Program-made: the position numbers and the translations under genes | In this document: positions 9,048 through 18,239 of the stretch, in pieces | Layout of the letters: the number at the start of each line of letters is the position of its first letter | Position numbering within the stretch: position 1 is the stretch's first letter | Notes under the pieces: generated by a model | Database searches by the model: none | What the model was told of the DNA's origin: nothing | What the model saw: only the letters and a program-made list of their open reading frames with translations | From: Luteimonas sp. FCS-9 | GTDB taxonomy: Bacteria; Pseudomonadota; Gammaproteobacteria; Xanthomonadales; Xanthomonadaceae | Assembly: GCF_001014645.1 (NCBI RefSeq) | Contig: NZ_LASZ01000002.1 | Span: forward strand, 248,001 to 312,000 | DNA: 64,000 nt | Direction: 5' to 3'

Positions 9048-10748
9048 ATGCCGCGCGTCCCGTCCCCTGCTCCGTCCCCAGCGCCGGCCACGGGCACGGG
9101 CCGCTACGCGCCGCGTGCCTGGGCGCCGCACGAGCGGCCGATGATGCCGGGCTCGCCGTCGACGCCGCTGCATCCCACGCGGTTGCGCATCGCCTACGGC
9201 GTGGTGGGCTTTGTGATCGCGATCACCGGCGGCCTGGGCAACGCACTGGTCACGGCGAATCTGCTCGACCTGCAGGGTGCGCTGGGCGCCTACGCCTCCG
9301 AGGTCGCGTGGCTGCCGGCCGCGTACGTGATGACCAACGTGTCGATGAACATCCTGCTGGTGAAGTTCCGCCAGCAGTTCGGGCTGCGCCTGTTCACCGA
9401 GGTGTTCCTGGTGCTGTACGCGCTGATTGCGCTCGGACACCTGTTCGTCAACGACTTGGGCTCGGCGATCGCGGTGCGCGCAGGCCACGGCATCGCCGGC
9501 GCGGCGCTCAACACCCTGGGCCTGTACTACATGCTGCAGGCGTTCCCGCAGCGCTACCGGATCCGCGGGCTCGTGCTGGGGCTGGGCATCGGGCAGTTGG
9601 CGCTGCCGCTGGCGCGGGTGTTCTCGACCGAGTTGCTCGAGTTCGGCGAATGGCGCGGGCTCTACCTGTTCGAACTGGGCCTGGCGCTGGTCGCGCTGGG
9701 CTGCGTGCTGCTGCTCAAGCTGCCGCCGGGCGATCGCCACAAGGCGTTCGAGCCGCTGGACTTCGTGACCTTCGGCCTGTTCGCACCCGGCATGGCGCTG
9801 CTGACCGCGGTGCTCGCCCAGGGCCGCCTGGCCTGGTGGACCGAAACCGCCTGGCTGGGCTGGGCGCTGGCGGGGTCGATCGTGCTGACCACTGCGGCGA
9901 TCGCGATCGAGCATTACCGCGCACGCCCGCTGCTCAACACGCGCTGGCTGGCGACCGGGCCGATGCTGCGGCTGGCGCTGGCGATCGTGCTGATCCGCAT
10001 CGTGCTCTCGGAGCAGGCGACCGGCGCGGTGGGGTTCCTGCAGGCGCTCGGGCTGGGCAACGCGCAGATGCGCACCCTGTTCTCGATCGTGCTGCTGGGC
10101 AGCGTGGCCGGGCTGGTGACCAGCGCGCTGACGATCAATCCCGCGCGTACCTGGCCGCCCGTGGTGATCTCGCTGCTGCTGATGATGGCCGGCGCGCTGA
10201 TGGACGCGCAGGCCAGCAATGCGACCCGCCCCGAACAGATGTATGCGAGCCAGTTCCTGCTCGCGTTCGGCAGTACGTTCTTTCTCGGACCGGTGATGCT
10301 CGCCGGCATCGGCCCGGTGATCGGGCAGCCGCGCAACCTGATCAGCTTCGTCGTGCTGTTCGGCATGACCCAGAATCTCGGCGGCCTGCTCGGTTCGGCG
10401 CTGCTGGGCACGTTCCAGACGGTGCGCGAGAAGTTCCATTCCAGCGTGCTCGACGAGCACCTGACGCTGCTCGACCCGCAGGTCGCCGCACGCGTGCACG
10501 CGAGCGCCCAGGCCTACGCGCCGACGGTCGCCGACCCGGCACTTCGCGACGCGCTCGCGCTGCGCGCGCTCGGTACCGCCGCCACCCGCGAGGCCAACGT
10601 GCTGGCCTACAACGACGTGTTCCTGTTGATCGCCTTCATCGCGTTCTGCACGCTGGTGTGGATCATCGCCTCGCGGGCCTGGGCGCGCCTGCGCGCCGTC
10701 CCGGCGCCGGTCGCGTCGCCGCCCGCCCCCGCCACGGATGCCGCATGA
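9048..10748 (+). CDS. MFS efflux transporter (DHA2/EmrB type)
   Basis: A 566-residue proton-driven drug-efflux type permease with roughly 14 predicted membrane helices, as in EmrB/FarB. Typical features are the TM1 region VVGFVIAITGGLGNAL, then WLPAAYVMTNV (the common 'W..tay.l' motif), and later VMLAGIGPVIGQPRN. Between the last two helices is a 75-residue periplasmic loop (VREKFHSSVLDEHLTLL..). The start at 9048 gives a 45-residue cytoplasmic tail; the ATGs at 9141/9144 are alternatives. It overlaps the adaptor gene by ATGA, so the two are translationally coupled. No outer-membrane factor is in the window. Substrate unknown. Confidence 0.88.
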   Translation: MPRVPSPAPSPAPATGTGRYAPRAWAPHERPMMPGSPSTPLHPTRLRIAYGVVGFVIAITGGLGNALVTANLLDLQGALGAYASEVAWLPAAYVMTNVSMNILLVKFRQQFGLRLFTEVFLVLYALIALGHLFVNDLGSAIAVRAGHGIAGAALNTLGLYYMLQAFPQRYRIRGLVLGLGIGQLALPLARVFSTELLEFGEWRGLYLFELGLALVALGCVLLLKLPPGDRHKAFEPLDFVTFGLFAPGMALLTAVLAQGRLAWWTETAWLGWALAGSIVLTTAAIAIEHYRARPLLNTRWLATGPMLRLALAIVLIRIVLSEQATGAVGFLQALGLGNAQMRTLFSIVLLGSVAGLVTSALTINPARTWPPVVISLLLMMAGALMDAQASNATRPEQMYASQFLLAFGSTFFLGPVMLAGIGPVIGQPRNLISFVVLFGMTQNLGGLLGSALLGTFQTVREKFHSSVLDEHLTLLDPQVAARVHASAQAYAPTVADPALRDALALRALGTAATREANVLAYNDVFLLIAFIAFCTLVWIIASRAWARLRAVPAPVASPPAPATDAA

Positions 10749-11863
10749 GCGCAACGCCACCCCCCCCGCCATCGCCACCGGAACAGCCCGCCGCGCCATC
10801 GCGTCGCTGGCGCGCGCTGTCGGTGTCGGCGTTCGCCGCGGTCGCGCTGGCCGGCGTGCTGCTGGTGCTCTACGCCTGGCGCCTGCCGCCGTTCGGCAGT
10901 GCGGTGCAGAGCACCGAGAACGCGACCGTGCGCGGCCGCGTCACGTTGATCGCGCCGCAGGTCTCGGGTTACGTCACGCGCGTGGCCGTGCAGGATTTCG
11001 AGGCGGTCCGGCGCGGGCAACTGCTGGCGACGATCGACGACCGCATCTACCGGCAGCGCTTCGAGCAGGCGCAGGCGAACCTGCGCATCCAGCAGGCCGC
11101 GCTGGCGAACGCGCCGCAGTCGCGACGCAGCGCACAGGCCGCGATCGCGCGCAGCGCCGCCGACATCGCCGCCACCCGCGCGCAATCGGACGTCGCGGCG
11201 ATCGACCTGCGCCGGATCGAGGCGCTGGCCGACCAGCAGCTGGTTTCCCAGCACGACCGCGACCTGGCCCGCGCCAGCAGTGCGCAGGCCCGCGCGTCGG
11301 CCGCGCAGGCGCGGGCCTCGCTCGAAATCTCCGAGCAGCAGGCGCAGACCGTCGACATCGACCGCGAGAGCCTGGAGGCGGCGGTCGCCAGCGCCGAGGC
11401 CGCAGTGCGGCTGGCGAAGATCGACCTGGACAACACCCGCATCGTCGCGCCCGAGGACGGGCTGCTCGGCCAGGTCGCCGTGCGGCAAGGCGCACTGGTC
11501 AATGCCGGCACCCAGCTGATGGCGATAGTGCCGTCGGACGTCTGGGTGGTGGCGAACATGAAGGAAACGCAGATGGCCGACATGCGCGTCGGGCAGGCCG
11601 CGACGTTCACCGTCGACGCGCTGGGCGGCGCGCGGCTGACCGGCCGGGTCGAGCGGATCGCGCCGGCGACCGGCTCGGAGTTCAGTGTCCTGCCGGCCGA
11701 CAACGCGACCGGCAACTTCGTCAAGATCGCACAGCGCATCCCGGTCCGCATCGCGGTCGATCCCGACCAGCCGCTCGCCGGGCGCCTGCGGCCGGGCATG
11801 TCGGTCGTGGTGAGTGTGGATACCGCGACGTCGGGGGAGGCGGACCGGGGCGGTTCGCCGTAG
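10745..11863 (+). CDS. HlyD/EmrA-family periplasmic adaptor
   Basis: The 372-residue membrane-fusion partner of the upstream MFS pump. It has a short proline-rich cytoplasmic tail, one membrane helix (about residues 28-45) and the biotinyl-lipoyl-like half motif (LIAPQVSGYVTRVAV). A long alpha-hairpin rich in Ala/Gln/Arg follows (about 95-215), then the second half (DNTRIVAPEDGLLGQV) and a beta-barrel segment (WVVANMKETQMADMRVGQ). WVVANFKE-like sequence is characteristic of EmrA-type adaptors. Such adaptors bridge the inner-membrane pump to a TolC-like channel. The start overlaps the MFS stop (ATGA). Confidence 0.9.
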   Translation: MSATPPPPPSPPEQPAAPSRRWRALSVSAFAAVALAGVLLVLYAWRLPPFGSAVQSTENATVRGRVTLIAPQVSGYVTRVAVQDFEAVRRGQLLATIDDRIYRQRFEQAQANLRIQQAALANAPQSRRSAQAAIARSAADIAATRAQSDVAAIDLRRIEALADQQLVSQHDRDLARASSAQARASAAQARASLEISEQQAQTVDIDRESLEAAVASAEAAVRLAKIDLDNTRIVAPEDGLLGQVAVRQGALVNAGTQLMAIVPSDVWVVANMKETQMADMRVGQAATFTVDALGGARLTGRVERIAPATGSEFSVLPADNATGNFVKIAQRIPVRIAVDPDQPLAGRLRPGMSVVVSVDTATSGEADRGGSP

Positions 11864-11895
11864 ACGCGCAGGCGCTCGGGTGCCGGGTGCCCCCG

Positions 11896-11908
11896 CCCCC
11901 CCCCCCCC
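11896..11908. repeat. 13-base homopolymeric C tract
   Basis: Thirteen consecutive C residues, preceded by a further five C and one G, 33 nt after the HlyD stop codon. Such tracts are prone to slippage. It lies outside any convincing gene, between the adaptor gene and a REP element, so no phase-variable reading frame is evident. Confidence 0.85.
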
Positions 11909-11966
11909 GGGCAGGAAGCCCGGAGCGGCCTGGATCTTCTGTCGCCTTGCGGCGAGCAACCTTCCC

Positions 11967-12032
11967 GTAGGAGCGCGCTCGCGCGCGACCGGTCTCCCGC
12001 CAAAGCCCCATCGCGCGCGAGCGCGCTCCTAC
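11967..12032. repeat. REP-type palindromic element, copy 1
   Basis: Two perfect 22-nt inverted arms (11967-11988 and 12011-12032), beginning GTAGGAGCGCGC and reading into alternating CG, are separated by 22 nt. The same arm recurs at 33122 and 56445. Elements of this form (GTAGGAGCGCGCTNGCGCG) are common, scattered extragenic palindromes in Xanthomonadaceae. It sits between the 3' end of the efflux operon and the 3' end of the zeta-kinase gene, where it could fold into a long hairpin in either transcript. Confidence 0.92.
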
Positions 12033-12055
12033 AGGGTGGCGAATCGGCGTTCCCG

Positions 12056-12835
12056 CTAACGGCCTGGCGTTTCGCTGGCCAGCGCGGCTTCGAGCAGCGG
12101 CTGCGCCCATCCGGGTGTCGCCCTCAGCGCGGCCACGTCGTCGCTCGCCGGATACGCGAGCCGTCCGGCGACCATGTCCAGCAGCAGCACCGGATCCGGC
12201 ACCGGCTTGCCACGCGCGACATCCGCGCTGTTGTCGTACACCCGCAGATGCGCAAGATGCGGCATCAGCGCGACCAGGTGCTCGCGCGCACGTGTCCAGC
12301 GCGCACGGATGTTCGCTTCGGGAATGTCGTGTCCGCCCGCTTCGACACGCGCCCGCACACGGGCGATGTGCTGCTCGGCCGACGACAGCCCGCAGAACCA
12401 CATCAGCACGTCGTGCGTACGCGCGGCCTGGGCGATCCTCGCCGGCACGGTGTTGCCGCCGAGCGTGGTTTCGAAGGCATGGTCGTGGCCAGCGGCCAGC
12501 GCGACCTCGAGCCGGCGCATGCCTTCCTGCCACGCGGCGGCGTTGGCCTCGGGCATCGTGCAACCGGTACGCGCGAACAGTTCGCGCGCGAAATCGTCCG
12601 GGTTGAACCAGCTCACGCCGGCCTGCGCGAGCAGGTGGCCGCCGATCGAACTCTTGCCGGCGCCGTTGACGCCGGCGAGCACGAACAGCACCGGCCGCGG
12701 CGCGGCGCTCCCGTGCTCGGGTGGGACACGTTTCTTCGTCCGGGCGCGCGCGACGGGCGTCGCCGCATCGCCCGCAGGCGTCCGCCCGCGTGGGCGGCGC
12801 GCTCGCCGTCCACCCGGACGCGCGCGCGGCGTCAA
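12056..12835 (-). CDS. Zeta-toxin-like P-loop kinase
   Basis: A 259-residue protein with the zeta/AAA kinase signature. The Walker A motif is GVNGAGKSS (Lys61), the catalytic-Asp loop is FNPDDFAREL, and FETTLGG and ARTHDVLMWFCGL follow, then an Arg/Glu lid segment (ARVRARVEAGGHDIPEANIRAR). Zeta toxins phosphorylate UDP-N-acetylglucosamine and block peptidoglycan synthesis; other members act on different small molecules. A 45-residue Arg-rich N-terminal extension precedes the P-loop, and the true start may be internal. The gene overlaps the upstream Phd-like gene by ATGA, the usual antitoxin-toxin layout, although zeta is classically paired with epsilon. Confidence 0.82.
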   Translation of the reverse strand: MTPRARPGGRRARRPRGRTPAGDAATPVARARTKKRVPPEHGSAAPRPVLFVLAGVNGAGKSSIGGHLLAQAGVSWFNPDDFARELFARTGCTMPEANAAAWQEGMRRLEVALAAGHDHAFETTLGGNTVPARIAQAARTHDVLMWFCGLSSAEQHIARVRARVEAGGHDIPEANIRARWTRAREHLVALMPHLAHLRVYDNSADVARGKPVPDPVLLLDMVAGRLAYPASDDVAALRATPGWAQPLLEAALASETPGR

Positions 12836-13188
12836 TGCGAGGCGCCGGCCTTGACCTTGCCGCGCAGCGCGGCAGGCCGTGCCATGACACCGCGCAGGCG
12901 CTCACCGGCGTCGACGGTCTGCAGCGAGGCCAGTCGCGCGTCGAATTTCGCCTGAAGTTCCTCCAGCGCCGAGCGCTGCGGCGCGGCAGCGGCATCGAGG
13001 GCGCGCAGCATCGCATCGTAGGTCTCGGCCGAGAAGATCACCGCCTCGGGCGTGCTGTGGTTCGTCACCACCACCTGCCCGTTTCGGGCGACCGACTTCA
13101 TGACCCCGCGCCAACCCAGTTTCTTGAAGTCGGACGCCGGCGTGCGCGGCAGCGCGTCGAGGGCATCGAACTTCGGTGCGACGGACAT
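12832..13188 (-). CDS. Phd/YefM-like antitoxin
   Basis: A 118-residue protein whose N-terminal 65 residues follow the prevent-host-death fold: ASDFKKLGWRGVMKSVARNGQVVVTNHSTPEAVIF then SAETYDAML. This domain normally binds the operon's own operator and dimerises. The C-terminal part, helical and Ala/Arg rich, would contact the toxin. The start at 13188 is supported by a GGAGG 8 nt upstream; the longer frame (13227) lacks this. It overlaps the zeta-like kinase gene by 4 nt. The pair is most simply a type II toxin-antitoxin module with a non-standard antitoxin for a zeta-type toxin. Confidence 0.8.
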   Translation of the reverse strand: MSVAPKFDALDALPRTPASDFKKLGWRGVMKSVARNGQVVVTNHSTPEAVIFSAETYDAMLRALDAAAAPQRSALEELQAKFDARLASLQTVDAGERLRGVMARPAALRGKVKAGASH

Positions 13189-13277
13189 GGGGACAGCCTC
13201 CGGTTGACTGGAGGCCAATATACCCATTTTCCCCTTTCCGCGTCGTGAAGCCGGCCCGGGGACCGGCCCCGGGTGTC

Positions 13278-14663
13278 TTACAGGATGTAGCGGCTGAGAT
13301 CCTGGTCCTGCACCAGTTCGCCCAGGTGCGCATCGACGTAGGCGCGGTCGATGGTCACCGTGCCGCCCTTGTCGGGGGCCTCGAAGCTCAGCGTGTCGAG
13401 CAGGCGCTCGAGCACCGTGTGCAGGCGCCGCGCGCCGATGTTCTCCTGCCGCTCGTTGACGTGCGCGGCGATCTCGGCGAGCCGGTCCACCGCATCCGGC
13501 GCGAACGTCAGGTCGACGCCCTCGGTCTTCAGCAGTTGCACGTACTGCGTGGTCAACGCGGCCTTGGGCTCGGTGAGGATGCGGACGAAATCGTCCTTGG
13601 TCAGCGCGGTCAGTTCGACGCGGATCGGGAAGCGACCCTGCATCTCGGGGATCAGGTCGCTGGGCTTGGCGAGGTGGAACGCGCCCGAGGCGATGAACAG
13701 GATGTGGTCGGTCTTCACCGAGCCGTACTTGGTGCTGACCGTGCTGCCCTCGACCAGCGGCAGCAGGTCGCGCTGCACGCCCTCGCGGCTGACGTCGCCG
13801 CCGGTGGTGCCCGCCTCGCTGCGCTTGGCGACCTTGTCGATCTCGTCGATGAACACGATGCCGTGCTGCTCGCAGGCCTCGATCGCGGCCTCGCGCACGT
13901 CGTCCTCGTTGACCAGCTTGCCGGCCTCCTCCTCGATCAGCTGCGGACGCGCGGCGCGGATCGTGAGCTTGCGCTTCTGGGTCTTGCCGCCGCCGAGGTT
14001 GGCGAACATCTGCCGCAGCTGCTGGCCCATCTCCTCCATGCCCGGCGGGGTCATGATGTCCATGCCCTGCCCGGCGCTGAGCTCGAGCTCGATCTCGCGC
14101 TCGTCAAGGTCGCCCGCGCGCAGCTGGCGGCGCAGCTTCTGCCGCGTCTCGGACTCCTTCGACGACGGCTCGGCGCCGATGTCGACGGTCGTCTGCTGCG
14201 CGCCGAAACCGAACGGCTGCGACGGCGTCTCGCGCCGCGGCAGCAGCGCGTCGAGGATGCGGTCCTCGGCGCGGTCCTCGGCCTGCGTGCGCACGCGCAC
14301 CTTGGCCTGCTCGCGATAGAGCTTGACCGCCGTGTCGGCGAGGTCGCGGATGATCTGTTCGACGTCCTTGCCGACGTAGCCGACCTCGGTGAAGCGCGTC
14401 GCCTCGACCTTGACGAACGGCGCGTTGGCCAGCGTCGCCAGCCGGCGCGCGATCTCGGTCTTGCCGACACCGGTCGGGCCGATCATCAGGATGTTCTTGG
14501 GCATGACCTCGTTGCGCAGGTCGTCGGGCAGCTGCGCCCGGCGCCAGCGGTTGCGCAGCGCGATCGCGACGGCGCGCTTGGCCGCGTTCTGGCCGACGAT
14601 GTGCCGGTCGAGTTCCTGCACGATCTCGCGCGGGGTCATGGTGGAAGAGCTGGAATTGGGCAT
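13278..14663 (-). CDS. hslU: HslU, ATPase subunit of the HslUV protease
   Basis: The 461-residue AAA+ unfoldase that feeds substrates to HslV in the cytosol. Recognisable parts are [16 protein letters not shown] at the start, Walker [10 protein letters not shown], the pore motif GYVGKDVE, and the HslU-specific intermediate domain (about residues 115-240). Walker [10 protein letters not shown] follows, then the C-terminal end DLSRYIL, whose tail docks into HslV. The start could be the ATG at 14663 ([13 protein letters not shown]) or 14639 (MTPRE); neither has a clear Shine-Dalgarno. It is 101 nt downstream of hslV on the same strand. Likely heat-shock controlled with it. Confidence 0.96.
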   Translation of the reverse strand: MPNSSSSTMTPREIVQELDRHIVGQNAAKRAVAIALRNRWRRAQLPDDLRNEVMPKNILMIGPTGVGKTEIARRLATLANAPFVKVEATRFTEVGYVGKDVEQIIRDLADTAVKLYREQAKVRVRTQAEDRAEDRILDALLPRRETPSQPFGFGAQQTTVDIGAEPSSKESETRQKLRRQLRAGDLDEREIELELSAGQGMDIMTPPGMEEMGQQLRQMFANLGGGKTQKRKLTIRAARPQLIEEEAGKLVNEDDVREAAIEACEQHGIVFIDEIDKVAKRSEAGTTGGDVSREGVQRDLLPLVEGSTVSTKYGSVKTDHILFIASGAFHLAKPSDLIPEMQGRFPIRVELTALTKDDFVRILTEPKAALTTQYVQLLKTEGVDLTFAPDAVDRLAEIAAHVNERQENIGARRLHTVLERLLDTLSFEAPDKGGTVTIDRAYVDAHLGELVQDQDLSRYIL

Positions 14664-14764
14664 GGGGGATTCGGGATTCGTAAGAGCGGAGGGTCGCGCG
14701 ACTCGGGATCCGCGGACGGAATCGGCTGGACCGAATCCCGGTGCCCGGATCCCCTGTCCCGCCT

Positions 14765-15316
14765 TTAGAGTTCTTCGACGACGACGTTCCGGTTCGTATA
14801 GATGCAGATGTCGCCGGCGATGTGCAGCGCCTCGGTGGCGATCGTGCGGGCGTCGAGGTCGGTGTGGGCCAGCAGCGCGCGGGCGGCCGACAGCGCGTAG
14901 GACCCGCCCGAGCCGATCGCGACGATGCCGTCCTCGGGCTCGATGATGTCGCCGTTGCCGCTGATGATCAGCGAGGTGTCCTTGTCGGCCACCGCGAGCA
15001 GCGCCTCGAGCTTTCCGTAGCGGCGGTCGGTGCGCCAGTCCTTGACCAGCTCGACCGCGGCACGCACCAGCTGGCCGCCGTGCTGCTGCAGCTTGGCCTC
15101 GAACAGCTCGAACAGCGTGAACGCATCGGCGGCCGCGCCGGCGAAGCCGGCGAGCACGCTGCCGTCGCCGAGCCTCCGCACCTTGCGGGCGTTGCCCTTC
15201 ATCACGGTGTGGCCGAGCGTGACCTGGCCGTCGCCGGCGACGACGACCTTGCCGCCCTTGCGGATCGAGACGATCGTCGTGGCGTGGAAGACATTGGGAT
15301 TCTGGCTGGGGTCCAT
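14765..15316 (-). CDS. hslV: HslV, peptidase subunit of the HslUV protease
   Basis: A 183-residue threonine protease of the proteasome-beta fold. The catalytic Thr follows a 12-residue propeptide (..[11 protein letters not shown]), so autoprocessing is expected, unlike E. coli where only Met is removed. GDGQVTLG, the [14 protein letters not shown] helix, and [14 protein letters not shown] are all typical. A GGAGG sits 5 nt before the ATG. First gene of the hslVU operon. A candidate heat-shock promoter lies just upstream (15342-15370). Confidence 0.97.
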   Translation of the reverse strand: MDPSQNPNVFHATTIVSIRKGGKVVVAGDGQVTLGHTVMKGNARKVRRLGDGSVLAGFAGAAADAFTLFELFEAKLQQHGGQLVRAAVELVKDWRTDRRYGKLEALLAVADKDTSLIISGNGDIIEPEDGIVAIGSGGSYALSAARALLAHTDLDARTIATEALHIAGDICIYTNRNVVVEEL

Positions 15317-15341
15317 GCGGCCTCCGTGGATCGAATCCCAT

Positions 15342-15370
15342 CAGTGGGGCGTGGCCGCGCCCCATTCAAC
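15342..15370 (-). promoter_or_regulatory. Candidate sigma-32 (heat-shock) promoter for hslVU
   Basis: On the minus strand GTTGAA (complement of 15365-15370) is followed after 15 nt by CCCCACTG (complement of 15342-15349). This fits the heat-shock consensus CTTGAA-N13-15-CCCCATNT with two or three mismatches. The -10 lies about 26 nt from the hslV ATG. hslVU is a classical sigma-32 operon, which supports the reading, but the match is by eye only. Confidence 0.5.
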
Positions 15371-15506
15371 CCGCACGGCGCGACGTGACGCTCGAAGCTG
15401 AACATCCGCCGCCGGCACGCACCGGATCGCACGCCGCTTGTCCTGGATCAATGCGCGCCGTCGCGCACCGCGCGATGCTGGCATTCGGCACCGACGAGGC
15501 GCAGGC

Positions 15507-15707
15507 ATGGCCAAACCGTTTCCGCTGCATCCCAGGCACCCCGAGCGCATCTGCTGGGGCTGCGACAAGTACTGCGCCGCCGATGCGCTGGCCTGCGGCA
15601 ACGGCGCCGGGCGCACCCAGCATCCGATCGAGAACGAAGGCGAGGACTGGTACATCGCCTGGGGCATCGAGCCCGAAGCCGAGCGCCCGAAGCACGCGAA
15701 GTGCTGA
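15507..15707 (+). CDS. DUF3079 small cysteine-rich protein
   Basis: A 66-residue protein, MAKPFPLHPRHPERICWGCDKYC.., matching the DUF3079 pattern. It has a short basic start, the paired motif CWGCDKYC, a further Cys in LACGNG, and the conserved acidic end GEDWYIAWGIE. The four or more Cys could bind a metal. The ATG at 15507 was chosen because the family starts there; the longer frame is Arg-rich noise. The function is unknown. It is a small single gene between hslV and xerC. Confidence 0.85.
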   Translation: MAKPFPLHPRHPERICWGCDKYCAADALACGNGAGRTQHPIENEGEDWYIAWGIEPEAERPKHAKC

Positions 15708-15771
15708 GCCGGCGGTCGGGCGACGGGCCCATGCGTCGTCGCACCGCCGCACGCACGGATCGACGCTTGGC

Positions 15772-16674
15772 TCAGCCGCCGTCGTCGCCCGCCGTGCGCT
15801 TGCGCCGCGCGCGCGGATGCGCGGCGTCGTAGACCTTGGCCAGGTGCTGGAAATCGAGGTGGGTGTAGATCTGCGTGGTGGCGATGTCGGCATGGCCAAG
15901 CAGTTCCTGCACGCCGCGCAGGTCGCCCGACGACTCGAGCACGTGGCTGGCGAACGAGTGCCGCAGCAGGTGCGGATGCACGCGCTTGAACAGGCCCTGG
16001 CGCTGGGCGAGCAGTCGCAGCCGCATCTGCACCGCGCGCGCGGTGATCGGGCCGCCGCCGCGCCCGGGGAACACCGGCGCCTCGGCCCTTCCCCCGCTGT
16101 CGGCGCGCCAGTCGCGCAGCGCGTTCGCCGCGTGCGAGCCGACCGGCACGCTGCGCTGGCGGCTGCCCTTGCCGAGCACGGTCACCAGCCCGCCGTCGAG
16201 GTCGAGATCGCGCCAGCGCAGCGCGACCAGCTCGGCCAGGCGCAGGCCCGAGGAATAGAACAGCTCGAGCAGCGCACGGTCGCGCAGGCCCAGCGGCGCG
16301 TCGGTCGGCACCTCGACCAGTTGCGTCGCCTCGTCGACGTCGAGCACCTGCGGCAGCTTGCGCGGCGCCTTGGGGCCGCGCACGCCGGCCGCGGGGTTGG
16401 CGACGACGTGGCCGTGCCGCAGCAGCCAGCGATAGAAGCTGCGGCAGGCCGACAGCCGCCGCTGCAGGCTCTTGGCCGACAGGCCACCGCGGTGGCCGGC
16501 GGCGACGAAGGCGCGGATGTCGTCGGCCTGCAGCGCACGCAGGCTCTCGTGCCCCGCACTTTCGGCCCAGCCGGCGAGCGCGGCCAGGTCGCGGCGGTAG
16601 GCGTCGAGCGTATGCGCCGACATGCGCCGCTCGACCTGCAGGTGCGCCAGGAACGCCTCGATGTCTGCCGGCAT
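15772..16674 (-). CDS. xerC: Tyrosine recombinase XerC
   Basis: The 300-residue site-specific recombinase that, with XerD, resolves chromosome dimers at dif. An N-terminal SAM-like core-binding domain (IEAFLAHLQVERRMSAHTLDAYRRDL) precedes the catalytic domain. Catalytic residues are visible as Arg in SSGLRLAEL, Lys in GKGSRQR, His-Arg in HPHLLRHSFA, His in LLGHADIATTQIYTH, and the Tyr in that last motif. Length is as in E. coli (298). It follows DUF484 by 8 nt, in the widespread dapF-DUF484-xerC order, which supports XerC rather than XerD. Confidence 0.96.
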   Translation of the reverse strand: MPADIEAFLAHLQVERRMSAHTLDAYRRDLAALAGWAESAGHESLRALQADDIRAFVAAGHRGGLSAKSLQRRLSACRSFYRWLLRHGHVVANPAAGVRGPKAPRKLPQVLDVDEATQLVEVPTDAPLGLRDRALLELFYSSGLRLAELVALRWRDLDLDGGLVTVLGKGSRQRSVPVGSHAANALRDWRADSGGRAEAPVFPGRGGGPITARAVQMRLRLLAQRQGLFKRVHPHLLRHSFASHVLESSGDLRGVQELLGHADIATTQIYTHLDFQHLAKVYDAAHPRARRKRTAGDDGG

Positions 16675-16682
16675 CGCCGCGC

Positions 16683-17354
16683 TCAGTCGGCGAAGCGCTT
16701 CATCGCGGCCGCGAACGCCTCGCCCATCATGCGCAGGAACAGCGTGCCCATGCCGGGATAGAACCGGTTCGGATCGCGGCTGCCGACCGCGACCAGGCCG
16801 ACACCCTCGACCGGCAGCAGCGCGCTCGAGTGCACCTCGTCCACGCGCGGGCCGTACAGCAGCGACTGCTTGTCGGGATGCAGGCGGCCGCACAGCGGCT
16901 CCTCGTCCTTGAGGCAGTCGACGAAGGGCTGCAGGCGGCGGTCGTCGCTCGCGACGACCTGCAGCCAGTCCTCGTCGAGCCCGGCAATCGGCGCGAACAA
17001 CACCACGCGGACCAGGTCGCCGTTGAAATCTTCGGCCAGCGTCGCGACCAGCGCGCGCACCGTCGAGGCCGCATCGCACTGGCGCATCAGCGCCAGCGTG
17101 AGCTGATGCGTGCGCACGGCCAGCCGTTCGTTCTCCTGCGAGATCGCGACCAGCTCGCGCAGGCGCTTGGACAGTTCGCGGTTCTTGTCGCGCAGCACCT
17201 CGAGCTGGTAGCTGGCCAGCGACGCGGCCGGGCCGTCGTCGCGCGGCACGACGAGTGTCAGCGCCAGGTCCGGGAACTGCTGCAGGAACTTGGGCTGCCG
17301 ACGCAGCCAGGCGGCGACTTCGTGCGCGCCGAGTCTTTCGGTGGTCTCGCTCAT
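16683..17354 (-). CDS. DUF484 family protein (YigA type)
   Basis: A 223-residue cytosolic protein with an N-terminal helical part ([24 protein letters not shown]), a coiled-coil ([22 protein letters not shown]) and a GAF-like C-terminal domain. The family end is [18 protein letters not shown]484 sits between dapF and xerC in many proteobacteria (YigA in E. coli) and has no established biochemical role. Its start overlaps the dapF stop (ATGA), so it is translationally coupled to dapF. Confidence 0.9.
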   Translation of the reverse strand: MSETTERLGAHEVAAWLRRQPKFLQQFPDLALTLVVPRDDGPAASLASYQLEVLRDKNRELSKRLRELVAISQENERLAVRTHQLTLALMRQCDAASTVRALVATLAEDFNGDLVRVVLFAPIAGLDEDWLQVVASDDRRLQPFVDCLKDEEPLCGRLHPDKQSLLYGPRVDEVHSSALLPVEGVGLVAVGSRDPNRFYPGMGTLFLRMMGEAFAAAMKRFAD

Positions 17355-18199
17355 GCGCTCCACTCCCCTTCGAATACGAATGCGGCCGGTCCGGCCATCG
17401 TCAATGTGGCCGCGTCGCCGGGCCAGGCGATGCGCAGCGTGCCGCCGGGCAACGATACGTCGGCGCTGCGCGCGATGCGACCGCGCCGGACCAGCACCGC
17501 GACCGCCGCGCAGGCGCCGCTGCCGCAGGCCCGGGTCTCGCCGACGCCGCGCTCGAACACCCGCAGCGCGATCCGGTCCGGCGACAGCACCTGCGCGAAA
17601 CCGACGTTGACCGACTCGGGAAACCAGCGCGAGGCCTGCAGCGCGGCGCCGATGCGCGCCACCGGCGCCGCATCGATGTCGTCGACCTCGATCACCGCGT
17701 GCGGATTGCCCATCGACACGGCGCCAAACGCGACCGGTTCGCCGTCGTCCAGCGCGGCCGCGTACAGCGGCTGCGCGGCGTCGAAGCCGGCCAGCGGCAC
17801 GTCGGCCGGCGCGAACGCCGGCACGCCCATCGCGATGCGGAAGTGCGCGCCGTCGCGCTCGACCGCGTGCAGGCCGGCCGGGCTCTCGAGCACGAACCCA
17901 CCCGTTCCGGCCGCGCCGTCGCGCACCAGCCATGCGGCCACGCAGCGCGCGCCGTTGCCGCACTGCCGCGACGACGAGCCGTCGGCATTCCAGATGCGGT
18001 AGCGCGCCACGGCCCCGGGCGCGCGCGCCGCCTCGATCGTCAGGATCTGGTCGCAGCCGACGCCCACGTGGCGATCGGCAAGCGCGCGACACGCGGCGGC
18101 GTCGGGCGGCGACGCGCCGTGGCGCAGGTCGAGCACGACGAAGTCGTTGCCGGCGCCGTGCATCTTGGAGAACCGCAGCGGCAGGGAAGACGCGGACAT
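17351..18199 (-). CDS. dapF: Diaminopimelate epimerase
   Basis: A 282-residue cofactor-independent racemase converting LL- to meso-diaminopimelate for lysine and peptidoglycan. The two catalytic Cys are in RQCGNGARC and [21 protein letters not shown] at the start and SMGNPHAV in the middle are family signatures. Start at the Met of MSASSLP (18199); a Met three residues earlier (18208) is equally possible. It is downstream of lptM by about 40 nt and overlaps DUF484. Confidence 0.97.
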   Translation of the reverse strand: MSASSLPLRFSKMHGAGNDFVVLDLRHGASPPDAAACRALADRHVGVGCDQILTIEAARAPGAVARYRIWNADGSSSRQCGNGARCVAAWLVRDGAAGTGGFVLESPAGLHAVERDGAHFRIAMGVPAFAPADVPLAGFDAAQPLYAAALDDGEPVAFGAVSMGNPHAVIEVDDIDAAPVARIGAALQASRWFPESVNVGFAQVLSPDRIALRVFERGVGETRACGSGACAAVAVLVRRGRIARSADVSLPGGTLRIAWPGDAATLTMAGPAAFVFEGEWSA

Positions 18200-18239
18200 C
18201 ACCGGCACCGGCGCCTCGGATCGACGGGTGCGCGCCCGG

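Noticed and set aside
7641..10799. 1052-codon minus-strand frame spanning the MFS gene
   Set aside because: It lies antisense to a convincing transporter and in another frame of the DUF1176 gene; sequence is His/Gln/Arg-rich noise.
12056..13188. Prophage or integron origin of the toxin-antitoxin module
   Set aside because: No integrase, attachment repeats or change in base composition nearby; xerC at 15772 is the housekeeping recombinase in its usual dapF neighbourhood.
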